From positions 496,001-560,000 of the forward strand of contig JALJCQ010000006.1 in the NCBI GenBank assembly GCA_023091665.1: DNA of 64,000 nucleotides, read 5' to 3'. The position numbers and the translations under genes were made by a program. Below, one piece after another: positions 43,373 to 54,309 of the stretch (its first letter is position 1; every line of letters starts with the position of its first letter). The notes below the pieces were generated by a model that saw only the letters and a program-made list of their open reading frames with translations, was not told the DNA's origin and searched no databases. Origin of the DNA: Pythium myriotylum. Lineage: Eukaryota; Oomycota; Peronosporomycetes; Pythiales; Pythiaceae.

Positions 43373-44801
43373 CTACAAGGCAGGTACTGCCGCTGCCGAA
43401 TTGTTATACATCAAATTGGATGGCCCGAGCATCAACCGCCGTTCGGTGACCTCTTGCCCCCAACGCAGTTCGTTCTCAGCCAAATGACCAAGAAACTTCT
43501 TGACAGCCTCAACTACACCACGATCTGGACGGTCGGATCCCCCAAAATGAACGCGTGAGCGACGAACGTGCTGAACTAGAGTAAGTGGGGACTTGGCCGT
43601 TGACTTATCACCTTCATTCGCGTCAACAACAAGCAGCCACGAGTCTTCTAACACGATTGCATCGACTTCTGCAAGACAGCTGCCAGCCATGGACCCTCTC
43701 AGCCGCTTTAAACCTGGCCTTCCGCACGTCGTGGACGTCAAAACGAGCTGCCCGTACTCGTTCCGAAAACGCTGCTTCATCAGCCTCGCGTCCAAAACGC
43801 CGAGCACTCCATCCTTGCACGTGGTCGCACGCAATCCACCTGCGAGCTTGTTTTCGTCAACTTTGAACGTTGTAGACAGCGAGAAGTCTTCTTCAGTACA
43901 CTGCAGCGTGGTAAAATAGTGCCATAGCTCGTCCTCGATAACATTCTTGGCGAACGGGAACGCCTTACACGCGCGGATGTCGAGCACGGACTCGATGTCG
44001 TCGTCGCGGATGACTCTTGTCTCGAAAAAATTCCAGTCTCGGTTATCGCCTTGAACGTTCTGGAACTTGGAGCAATGTGAGTAGGGCACACTCCACTGGG
44101 CAGAGATCTTGGCTAGTCGCGCCTCGAGTTCCACATCACTAGCAGCGTCGGCCATCGTCAGCGCCGGCTGGCTCATGGGGAAGATCGCAGTTTTCAACGC
44201 ATCCTATCAGCCAGTGGTACAACCAGTTGTTAGCTTTGCACAAGAGCAAATTACCCTGCTCAGCAATCCGCACCTGTCGCACGCGCTCGGCTCGCTGGAT
44301 GATATCGAAGAGATCCCTCGCCACGACTGTCTGCGCCGCGAGCATTTTGCGCAGCTTGGCGTTAAGAGCATCTGCGTTTTTGCGCGAACGGAATTGCCGT
44401 CGCGCCGCCGCCTCCCACGCTACAAGACGCACTTCGTCCTGGTCGAGTGGCTTCGTTGGATCAATGCGCTGTCTCCTCACACGTCGCAGACGTAGCCGCT
44501 CGAGCTCGTCTTGCAGCTCGACGACTTGCTCGCGCAGGTCTCGCGTCTCCTGCTTCTGCCTCTCGCGGCTGCGATTGATCTTGACAGCGCGTGGCGGCTT
44601 GAAGCGGCGTTCGCTCGCCCCGCTGCTCGAGTCCGTTGCACTATCCGCATCGGCGTCCGGCTCGTGCGGTGGGAGTGGACCGACACTTGGAGTCGCCGGC
44701 ACTGGGGCTCGCTGGTGCACAAACGCATCTTCCCAGCCCACGAGCATGGAGAGCGCCTCGCCCAGGAGCTCAGGCTCGTCGTCCCACCATGGTGTCTCCA
44801 T
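43373..44801 (-). CDS. bZIP-like/START-like protein, locus 11, two exons
   Basis: Exons (minus) 44801-44274 and 44203-43373, one 70-bp intron, 452 aa. It starts METPWWDDEPELLGEALSML; an ATG at 44921 would precede the family motif by 40 residues and is less likely. Basic stretch VKINRSRERQKQETRDLREQ with heptads; second helix ARRQFRSRKNADALNAKL. The START-like exon has WSVPYSHCSKFQN, VIRDDDIESVLDI, FPFAKNVIEDELW, LMKQRFRNEYGQLV, CGRPGL, LEDSWLLVVDA, VQHVRRSRVHFGG and the end VTERRLMLGPSN. One of the best-preserved family members. Confidence 0.84.
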
Positions 44802-45914
44802 TGTCGTCGCTTGAGAGATGCTAATGTCTCCAAACGGAGACCGTGGGAGACAGCCCGTTTTGTGGATCAGATCTGAGCGCAGTCGTTCATTGGTTGACAT
44901 CCTCCAACTGGGACTTGTCAAACCCTAGCCCTGATATCTGGATCTGCCGAATGCAAAAATCAAGTCTGCCTCACGGTGCACGCGAGAACGATGGAGAGGG
45001 GAGACGCAGTGGCGTGCGAGCAGTCTCATCTACTGTACTTCCTACATATCGAGTAGTCGAAGCAAGCACATCGCACTTCGGTGGGCGATAGCCACGAACG
45101 CGGCATCTGCTGGTTGCGTTTCACGTTCGTAAAAACCGTTTTCGTGGAAGACATGGTAGGATAACTAATGTCCAGTCGAGGTCGTCGTGCTTCGTTTGGT
45201 GCTTCGTTTGCTCGATGCGATGACGCGACGTGGCTTCGGGGGATGGGAACGAAGAGGAGGATGCTCTCTTCAGCTCGAGAGGGCGTGGCTCGAGCGGTTT
45301 GCTCTGGTTGAGGGTTCGGTTCGTGGCTGTCTCACTTGTGCATCCAGAGACCGAGATGGGGAGCATACCATACGAATACCTTGGACGGATACACGAGTGT
45401 GAGGGACGCTCGCTGCACGGCCATCGCCGCAGCTGTCTCTTATGGACGCTTTATGACGAGATCGAGGCGCGATCTCCTCTGACATATTCATCAAAGTTTA
45501 CGTTACAAATCCATGCTCAAGGATCTCGACGGTCCTGTCCCGAGTTCATCCACGTCTAATCACTCGTCCTCTCGCTGGTCAAGCGGTCGTGTCCAAAGGG
45601 TATCCGCATGCGAAACAAGCGGCTCACCCATGTGCTGAATACATTTCCGCTGCACCCATCAAGGCTCGACGCCACTGGTGGTCCACGACGGCCAGTTGCA
45701 TCCCCTCCGGTCTTCTCACTGGATTGTCGCAGTCGACTCGGCCAGTGCAGGGAACACTCCATTTTGCCCACACCCCATTCTTCCTCCAAGTCGCCAGCAA
45801 GACTGACTCACCGTGTTCGGAGCAGTTGACGGCTCGGATTGGTCTGGTTTCGTCGTCTAGACTCAACATCTCTTCTGCTCTTGCTCCATCTGTCCAATCA
45901 CCGACGCCAAGCTC
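44802..45914. other. Divergent intergenic region between loci 11 and 12
   Basis: 1.1 kb holding the two outward-facing promoters. Short open frames on both strands show no recognised motif. Confidence 0.4.
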
Positions 45915-47448
45915 ATGGCCGAATTCCCTAGCGCTATTTCCGTGTTTGACGCGGAAGCGATCGACGAGATGGAGTCGTGGACGCCCACGGGGGCCACGAC
46001 GCCGTCCTTTGCAGCGGCACTGGCAGAGCTCACGGACTGGCACGACGCGTCGCACGCGACAGGCCCGAACGAGTCGCCCGTGGCGGTCTCAGCACTCGGT
46101 GGCACCGCCGGAAGCGACGGCGCTGAAGGCGATGGCGGCAGTCTGGTCTTCCACAGCAGCGACGACGCGTCGTCGGCGCCTGTCAAGGTGGCGAGAAAGT
46201 CGCGCAAGAAGAAAGTGCCTGGCGCGCCGCCGGCGCCGCGTTCGGTTAATCTCAGTCGCGAGCGACGCAAGAAGGAGATCGCGAGTCTCCGGCGCATGGT
46301 GTTCGAGCTCCAGGGCGAGCTCAAGCAGCTACAGGATCGGCGTGAAGAGATGCTACGCCCTCACCTCGCTGAGGACACGGGCGAGCTCATCTCCGTCGCA
46401 CCCGTATGGGAAGGCATGGCCAAGCGGCAATTCCGCGCCCGGCGGAAAGCCGAGATGGAGATGGCACGACTCAAGGCCACGCTCACGGTGCAGGCGCAGA
46501 TCGCCGAGGATCTCGTGAACGTGATCGAGAGAGCACAGAGTCTCGACGAGGTGAGCGTCCGCGATAGAATATTTGGGTCGAAAGTCTCCGCTAACTAGAT
46601 GCTTATGCAGCAACACGAGAGCTCGTCCGAAGAACTGATGCTCTCGCCCGTTGTGATGGACATGACCATCGACATGCAGCTCGAGCGGCTTAACATTCTC
46701 TGCGCCCAGTGGTTCGTCGCGCTCTCATGGCACTCAGAACTCCACAACCGACAGCTCAACTTTCTCGAGTCGAAAGTCGTTAGCGACGACGGCACGGAGA
46801 CCGTACTGGATATTTATTCCAATCAGGCGTTCCCGTTCACCGTCGAGCAGGTCTCCGAGGCTATCTGGGCTGTGTTTCGTGCCGAATACGCGGAGGACAA
46901 CTACGCCTTCAAACAGGTACCGGTATGATGATTCACCCACAAATGCATTTGACGCTCACAAAATTTTATTTCTGATGAACAATGTTTTCTTGGCGTAGAA
47001 CTTTGAGGCAACGAACGACACGTTAGTGAGCAAGTTCAAAGCGACGACGAAGCGCGCCGGCTCGCAAGGCACGGTGAGCGGTAACTATGTCACGCGTCGA
47101 TTTCGTAACCACCAAGGGCACTTCATGACGGCGTCGAACGTATACGCCTCCTTCGGTCCTGATCAGCAAACGGCCCAAGAGAACGGCTATATTCTCACGG
47201 AGGACACATGGGTTCGCGTATTGGATGCACGAGAATTGACGGGTGTTGCCCCCTCTTTCGACCCGGCGACGCCGCTGACGGTGCTCCAGCATGTACGACG
47301 GTCTCGCATCCGGTACACCAAGATCAACGAGGAAGGTGAAGCGTCTCGCGTCGAAGGTCTGATGATGGTTCATCTGGCATTGGTTGAGGAGGAATTACGG
47401 TGGGGCCAGCTTAGTATCGAAAGCATGTTGATGCGAGGTGTGTGCTGA
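45915..47448 (+). CDS. bZIP-like/START-like protein, locus 12, three exons
   Basis: Exons 45915-46550, 46611-46916 and 46999-47448 (introns 60 and 82 bp, phase 0) encode 463 aa, the longest in the array. An extended acidic N-terminus contains MESWTPTG and FAAALAELTDWHDA. The basic stretch is SVNLSRERRKKEIASLRRMV with heptads, and the second helix MAKRQFRARRKAEMEMARL. The START-like part has LNILCAQWFVALSWH, FLESKVVSDDGTETVLDI, FPFTVEQVSEAIW, VTRRFRNHQGHFMTASNVYA, TEDTWVRVLDA, LQHVRRSRIRYTK and the end SIESMLMRG. Loci 12-16 form one branch (SDDG/SDDSLE in place of RDD; NVYA in place of CG.P). Confidence 0.83.
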
Positions 47449-48808
47449 GAGATATAGACAAAGAGAAGAGATGGTCCACTGGTTGCAGCTGAGCTTCTCC
47501 GTTTATGCTATCCATGAGTTGGCTGGTTGTTTAGATGGTGGCGATGGTCGTGTATGGCAAGATGAGTAAACGCTGGCGTGGTTTGAATAAACACCTTAAC
47601 AAATGCATTCTTCGTTCACTGCATTCCCACCAGCTGTGCCCAGAACATCCCCGAAGTCAGCAGCATCATACCAACCGCAATCGAAGGATGATGACACCGC
47701 CATCGCCCAGAGTTCGTTGGGTTGGAGGCCAGAAACACAATGATTAGTCTTGCCTGAACTGAAGAGGCCAAGAGATTCTCTTACAATTGCGTGACTTGGC
47801 TCTTAACCAGGGAGCTGGCAATCGATACGTCCTTCCTGGTCGCCTTGGTGTCGTAGTCCTTCAGTAATACAAAAAAAAAAGCTGTAGTACTGTTATCTTG
47901 CGAAATGATTCCGTATCTTCCTGGTGGTCTCTTCATTCGGCCTCAAGTCCCACCCCAAATACAGCGCGTTTCGCGATCAGGAGCGGTGCTGATATATCGA
48001 AAAATAGAGCACATCGAGAGTGGCCTGAACGTCCTCAGCGCAGCGTGTAATGTAATAAGATACATTGTTCGAAGACCAGAAGTGCATATATCGGTTCGAT
48101 GTGAACAATGTTTGCCTTGATCTACACGTTCTTGATGGTATCCACTCACAGGTTGCTGAAAGCCTTTGCACACCACTCACACGCTGTGAAAAGGTCGACA
48201 GCAGGAAGATCGAACTCCTTGTTCACGAGCCGCACACTGAACTGACTGCGGGACTGACGCTCGAAGTCGGCAACTGTGAACTTGGGTTAGTACCCTGCAC
48301 ATCCCCCGCACATCCCCCTTCCGGAACTGGACCTATAAGATATTGCAGGTACATCAAAAATTGACCGCTCCTGATGGCGAAACGTACTGTACACCGATTG
48401 CTTGCTTGTCCGCAGTGTTGTTGCGCTCGGGTGAGCAGAACTGCACTGGACAGTCACTGGTTCAGAGAAGTCAGTTAAGGTTTCTGATTACCTACTATCG
48501 TCCTCACAAAAGAAGCCTCGACCATGGTCGAAGAGAGAAAAGCTGGTAAGATGATGCTTCTAAGCAGCTTCCATCGTGAACAAAAGCCGTGCACAATGCA
48601 TCGAGGCTAAATATGTACCCACTAATCGCAGCACCCACTATTGAGAACTCTTACGTGGAAATGTTTGATGTGTTCAAGACAGAGCGTGTTGACGCAGTTG
48701 AGACTGCTGAGGTCAACAAAGAGAGTGGTACAGCACAAAAGGCTGCTCCTCCCGATCCCAGACGTCCTGTGAAAAGGCTTCCACTCCCTCAACAGAGACA
48801 ACCGCCTT
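47449..48808. other. Intergenic with a Tc1/mariner-type MITE
   Basis: Contains the element 47962-48389. The remainder shows no supported gene. The upstream frame 48589-48942 overlaps the start of locus 13 in another frame and has no family motif. Confidence 0.45.
47962..48389. mobile_element. MITE with 26-bp terminal inverted repeats and TA target duplication
   Basis: The left end CAGCGCGTTTCGCGATCAGG (47962 on) and right end (to 48389) are inverted repeats of 26 bp with 3 mismatches, ending in GAGCGGT inward. Both ends are bordered by TA (47960-47961 and 48390-48391), as expected for Tc1/mariner insertion. 428 bp, no transposase. Confidence 0.75.
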
Positions 48809-50227
48809 ATGGAGCTCCAAGCACCTTTTCGATCGCTGCTTCTCGCAGGCCATTCGTCTTCGGGCCAGGGCTGCGGCGCGATGGGCTCGTACGATACTGT
48901 TGCTCCCCGAGATCTCCCAGACGAAGATGTGGTGAAGATTGAACGGCTACCAGATCTTTGCGGTGAGACCTCCCAGGATGCGAGCTCACCTCCAGGCAAG
49001 AAACCCTCTCAGAGAAAGCGCCAAACGCAAAAAAGCAACCGTAGCCGCGAGAGGCGCAAGGAGGAGATTGTAGTGATGCGCCACCTCGTAAACGGTCTCG
49101 AAACAGAGCTAAAGTACCTTCAAGACAGACGTGACGAAATGCTCAGTCACCACGTTGACGATGTCTCGGGTGAACTTGCAACGTTGGCGCCGGTGTGGGA
49201 ACAGATCGTGAGGAACCAAGTCGTCGCTCGTCGACGAGCTGAACGAAAGCAGGAAAAACTAAAGGCAGCGATCGAAGCCCAAGCTGGAGTTATCGAGGCC
49301 CTCGTGAACAAAATCAAAGAAGTCCATCTGGGTTTCAAGGTAACGGAGCGTGTAGAACATACGATTATGTGTTTGACCGCGTACTTTTGCCCTGTGGTGC
49401 CACTAGGAAGTTCGCGGGCTGCAAGAAACGGAGAAACGTGAGATGACAGCGTGCATCCAACGCGAGCGTCTCAACATTCTCTGCACCCAGTGGTTCGTCG
49501 CCTTTTCCTGGCACTCTTGTTTGAACTATCGGTCACTGGACTTCATCGACTCGAAACTAGTGAGCGATGACTCGCTGGAGGTTGTGTTCGACACCTACTC
49601 CAACTCGACCGTTCCTTTTTCTGCGAGTGATGTGGAGGTGGCGATCTGGGAAGTCGTGACGGAAGAATTTGAGGACGGCGAGTACGAGTACAAGCCGGTA
49701 TGTATTGCTGCAGTAAAGCCATCCGTAACCGACACCAATGTCAAACCGCACAGGTCAAACTCACCAAGGGCGTTGCGATCCCCAATGAAGAATGTACAGC
49801 CACGTTCAACAACGATACTGCGGAGGGCCGCCTCACGGGAACAGCCATATACCGGCAATTCAGGAACTGCCAGGGACATCTCATGTTGGCTTTCAACACG
49901 TGCTCATCGTTCAAGTACACTCGTAGCTGGGATGGTGGCTACACGGCGAACGAAGATGTGTGGCTACGTGTGATTGACGCACATGACTTGCCGGGCGCGG
50001 GCTCTATTCCAGAGCCAACTACGCCTCTGACAATCATCCAGCATGTGCGCCGATCACGAATCCAGCGCCACAGTTCCCGCGAAAGGAACCGGCCCAATGC
50101 TCAAATGATGACGCATTTGGCGTTTGTCGAATCGGAACTTCGACGAGGGCAACTTCAGGTCGAGAGCGCGCTTCTGCGGGGACCAAAGCCCGGAGGAATC
50201 CAATGTGTCGCAACGAAGATCCAGTAG
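48809..50227 (+). CDS. bZIP-like/START-like protein, locus 13, three exons
   Basis: Exons 48809-49339, 49407-49697 and 49754-50227 (introns 67 and 56 bp, phase 0) encode 431 aa. The start is uncertain: 48809 or the in-frame ATG at MGSYDTVAPRDLPDED. The basic stretch KSNRSRERRKEEIVVMRHLV leads to heptads, then VRNQVVARRRAERKQEKL. The START-like part has LNILCTQWFVAFSWH, FIDSKLVSDDSLEVVFDTYS, VPFSASDVEVAIW, YRQFRNCQGHLMLAFNTCS, NEDVWLRVIDAHDLPGAGSI, IQHVRRSRIQRH and the end QVESALLRGP. It is the parent-type copy of pseudogene locus 15. Confidence 0.8.
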
Positions 50228-50330
50228 ATTCTAATTTCGATTTTTTTTTGCGATAAGAATGACTGTTTTGCACTGTTGAGCTTTCGGCTGTGATCTGCAA
50301 ACACCAGCTGCATCTGGACTGCACATGCAG

Positions 50331-50405
50331 CAACTGACGTGGAAATAGTCAGGATTTTGGGCGCAGATTCTGCACCCAAAATCGTGATCAATTCCACGCC
50401 AGTTG
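50331..50405. repeat. Near-palindromic hairpin, 37-bp arms, 1-nt centre
   Basis: Arms 50331-50367 and 50369-50405 are complementary with about 6 mismatches (core GATTTTGGG.GCAGA). It lies 160-230 bp upstream of the locus 14 start. Confidence 0.8.
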
Positions 50406-50563
50406 GCCACCGTCTGGCATTCGAGATGAGAGGTTGTTTCGTCCGGTCTGTTCCAAAGACTCAACCCAGGCCTTCCAGGACGTCAACACCTGGCAGAACT
50501 TGGGTTGGATGGAGTTCACCCTGTCACGAGGGACTTGAGAAGACAGTCCCATACCCAAATACC

Positions 50564-51920
50564 ATGGAAACGTGGTTCGAGGTCGAAGAGCAATCTTTCA
50601 CGGCAGCGCTCACAGCGTGGCAGATCGAAGCCCGTGACGCGTCTCCTGTGGCTGCGCTGCCACCGCCTTTGCACGGGGATGGTCGCCGCTGTGTTAGCGA
50701 TGGGAGCAGCTCGTCGAGCTCAACGTCACGTGCCAAGAAGACAAAAAAGGCAGGCGAGGAACAGCGCTCGGTTAACATTAGTCGCGAACGCCAGAAACGC
50801 GAGATCGAGACGCTACGACGCACGGTGTTAGAGCTCCAAAACGAGCTTACGGGGCTCCAGAAGCGGCGCGAAGAGATTTTACGGCCGCACATGGCGGGAC
50901 CCACGGGCCAGCTCATGACGACCGCGCCGGTGTGGGAAGGCATGGCCAAGCGCCAGTTCCAGGCGCGACGCAAGGCCGAGCAAGAGACCATCCGGCTCAA
51001 GCAGAAGCTCGCTGAGCAGGCTCGTGTGGCTGAGGATCTCGTGAGTCTCATCCGGCGAGCACAGCTACTCGAAAAGGTTGGTTGAAATATTCTGGATTGT
51101 TTTAGTCACGACGACACTGACGGAACCGTTGGTTGCAGAGCTCGCTGGGTTTGTCGTTGACGCCATCACCGACCTTGATGAACGTGACTGTCGGGGCGCA
51201 ACTCGAACGGCTTAGCTTGCTGTCGGCACAATGGTTCATCCCGTTCTCGTGGTACCCACAGCTGCTCAACCACCAGCTCAAGTTTTTCGAGACCAACGTC
51301 GTAAGCAACGATGGCACCGAGCTCGTGCTGGACGTGTGCTCGAACCAGGCGTTCCCGTTCCCAGTTCCCGCCGTCGAACAAGCAATCTGGAAAGTGTTTC
51401 AAGGAGAATGCATCGAGGAAGATTACGCCTACACGCAGGTACTCATCGCCATGACAACTGTAGACCTGTGCGATGCGGTGGATAACGAAGTCTGTCTATA
51501 TAGAGTTGCGAAGCATCGGCGGAAACGCTCGTCGGCAACTTTTCGGTCGCGACCAACCGAGAAGGCGTCAACGGGTCCTTGATTGGTACGTACGCCACCA
51601 AACAGAACCGCAACGAGGAGGGCCACTTCGTGCTCGCCTCAAACGTCTACGCCAACTACAAGCTGAAAGATGATCCCGCGAGAGATGAAGACTACCCACT
51701 AGCTGAAGACACATGGATACGGATTCTCGATGCCCGAGATATGATGGGTGTGGTTGCCGTGTCCGACGCGACGCCGCTCTCAGTTCTGCAAGACGATACC
51801 CGCATCCAGAGCTTGACAAAGTTGCACTTCACGTTAGTAGAGGAAGAGTTGAGGTGGGGTCAGCAGAACCTTGAGAGTATGCTTATGCGCGAGTCGTCGA
51901 TGAATATATTCGAGTTCTAG
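50564..51920 (+). CDS. bZIP-like/START-like protein, locus 14, three exons, internal motif loss
   Basis: Exons 50564-51076, 51139-51438 and 51504-51920 (introns 62 and 65 bp, phase 0) encode 409 aa. It starts METWFEVEEQSFTAALTAWQ. The basic stretch SVNISRERQKREIETLRRTV has heptads, then MAKRQFQARRKAEQETIRL. The START-like part resembles locus 12 (FFETNVVSNDGTELVLDV, FPFPVPAVEQAIW, HFVLASNVYANY, AEDTWIRILDA). It runs from PLSVLQ straight to DDTRIQSL, so the (Q)HVRRSRI motif present in nearly all relatives is missing by a clean in-frame deletion. It may be functionally altered. Confidence 0.78.
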
Positions 51921-54309
51921 TGGTTCTAGTATTACGTTGGAATGAAAGTACAGTGTATCTTGATTGTGTGACGTGGCGCATGCAAGTTGCCTTTCGATTA
52001 AACGCCGAATACTGTACTGTAGGACGATTCGTCGGGGTATATCACCGGACGAAACTTCTGGAACGGAGAAATTTGAGTCGAGTCAAGTCGTGCTGGATCC
52101 GTTTCGGTGTAAGCTCTCGATTGCGGTGGAAGTGAGTTATGCACTGCTCGAACTTTAGACAGAGTAGCAAAATGGTGGTTTTGCGGTAGGCGGCTTTGAA
52201 ACTTAATAGACCGCACCATGAAAGAGTACGATCAGGATCTTCGCCTGCTGTTGCATACGAACATCTTCATTATGAGATCAAATTTTTGGAACATGATTTT
52301 CGAAACTTGAATGAGAAAATGTTCACTTGGGGAAAATGAAGCGTCACCCGAACACAGCCTAAATCTATACAACCTTTCATTCCATGTCGGCATCTAACGC
52401 AACGATCCTCCTCAACGTCCACCGACGGATACACCATCCTCGAGCATGGCGAACGAGCTGACGGCTCGCGCGTCAGCACACCCCACCACTCTTCTTGACA
52501 ACTCTGGCCTACCTGATTTACTTGGCCACGACCTGCATCCATCGCGAATCCTACAGTCCCACTGAGTTACGAATAGGACTCGTCAGGGACATCCCACAGT
52601 AATTAGGATTCACAAAAGCTGGACACAAGGACTAGACTTGATGGCATCCCGTGTAGGCGTCGGGTATTGGTCAGCAAGTGACACCAGGCTTACTTATCTC
52701 TCTTGCAACCCGAATAGCTGACTTAGTTGTTTGCTGACATGATACAATCTCTATGCGTTCTAGCTTCCTCAAATGGTGGACGCAAAGTATTGTTTTTATC
52801 GACTACAAAATTGTGGTTCTCGCTGAGTATCTCTCAGTTGCTGCGTAGAGAGCAGTGTACTAGCCTCGGCAGAATCAATTCAAAACCGTATCCATATTTT
52901 TGAACGTAGCTTTCTCATCTAATGGTTTAGCGAGCTGTTCGCACCGACTGATCGCAATCAACTCCAACTTCCATGGTGCGATCGTACTGAATACGATCGC
53001 AAGGCTTTGTGGGAGAATGCTCAATTTTTGTACGAAACAAATTGTGTTCTCTGGATATTTATATCCAGAGTTTCTCTGCGATACGAGTAGCGTACCAAGA
53101 GATTCACGGGTGGCTGTGGCATATCCGAGAAATGATCGGATCGTGTGTGCCACCTGCCCTTCACCAGGAAGGGTCCGCCTGCTCTTCGTCGAAATGTCAA
53201 CATGTCTATATCGATAATCGCCGCGCCCGAAGAGTCTACCACATTTCTTAAAGCGACGTGTCATGCCCCCCAACGCAGGTGAGCACTTCGGAGTGGAAAC
53301 AGGGCTGCAGCGAAAACTACCCAAAGAGAATATGGCTATGTGGCAGACCGAGATCCACTCAGTAGGCTGGAGATTAGAGCATGCCGTGATACTGTAGGTC
53401 TCAGTAATACCGCGAATACCGTATCTTTGCGTTCAATCGATAAAATACAGTATATCGATTGAACGCAAGAAATCGCCGTCAATATTCTGATGCTGGGTTT
53501 CAGTTCGTCACGAACTGAACGGGTTACAATTTTTTCCATCTTGTAATGAAGGAAATAGACGACCCAACCACCTAAGGCCAGCCGAGCGTCAGCTCCCTAC
53601 CAAGTTACTCTACTAGTCTACGCCATTAAGTGGGTTTCTTGTCATCCTTAAAAAGGAGTCGAACTCACCTTCTGGACTCGAATCGTCTCACACACTTATC
53701 TCACATGAGTTCAGTACTGTATGCGACGAAGCGGTCCAGTGGTGGAAGGCGCGGAGAATGATTTGTCAATATAGTCAATGATTCGTCATGTTAGAATTGA
53801 AAGAGGTCAACATCGCGTCATTCTCGCGACGAATACACACACTTTCTCGTGTTGATGAACCTGAAACCTCTGGTTTGCTCGTCTCCAACAGACCAGATTG
53901 CACTGCACGAAGGTGCGCGAACCAACGGCCAGACGATGGGCACCATAGCATCCTATAACCTGGTAGGTCTTTTCGGATCAGTCATGTTTGTCTCCACACA
54001 ATATCTATCATTTACCTCTGTCTATTTCATTTACCCTGGTACACATCGTAAGTCCCACGATATGAACTTCAACAGGATCATCTGAATAGTCCTTCTTACA
54101 TAAGAAGTCTCAACAATTCTAGGGTGGTGTTGACCTCCACTTTGGATGAAGGAGGTCAACAGAGTGAGAGGTACTGTCGTTGTTCGTCCTGATCATAGAA
54201 GTCCAACTCGAGATCCCTGTATTAACAGTCCACTTCCGATCTTGCTGTGAGCTAGGGGCTTCAGACCCTCTAACTCGCGTTTGTGATTCCATCTCGCCAA
54301 TACGAAGGC
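51921..54309. other. Gene-free interval
   Basis: The first ~250 bp are the 3' flank of locus 14, repeated (partly inverted) downstream of locus 16. Contains inverted repeats at 53049-53070 (10-bp arms) and 53427-53468. The minus-strand frame 52875-53324 (149 codons) has no recognised domain and I do not call it. Confidence 0.4.
53427..53468. repeat. Inverted repeat, 15-bp perfect arms
   Basis: TTGCGTTCAATCGAT (53427-53441) and its exact complement (53454-53468) around a 12-nt loop. Confidence 0.8.

Noticed and set aside
52875..53324. 149-codon minus-strand frame in the gene-free interval
   Set aside because: Opposite-strand frames of similar length overlap it, no motif or paralogue is visible, and it contains short inverted repeats.
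53560..53680. tRNA-like stretch ending GGAGTCGAACTC
   Set aside because: I could not pair a complete acceptor stem, D-arm and anticodon arm around it.
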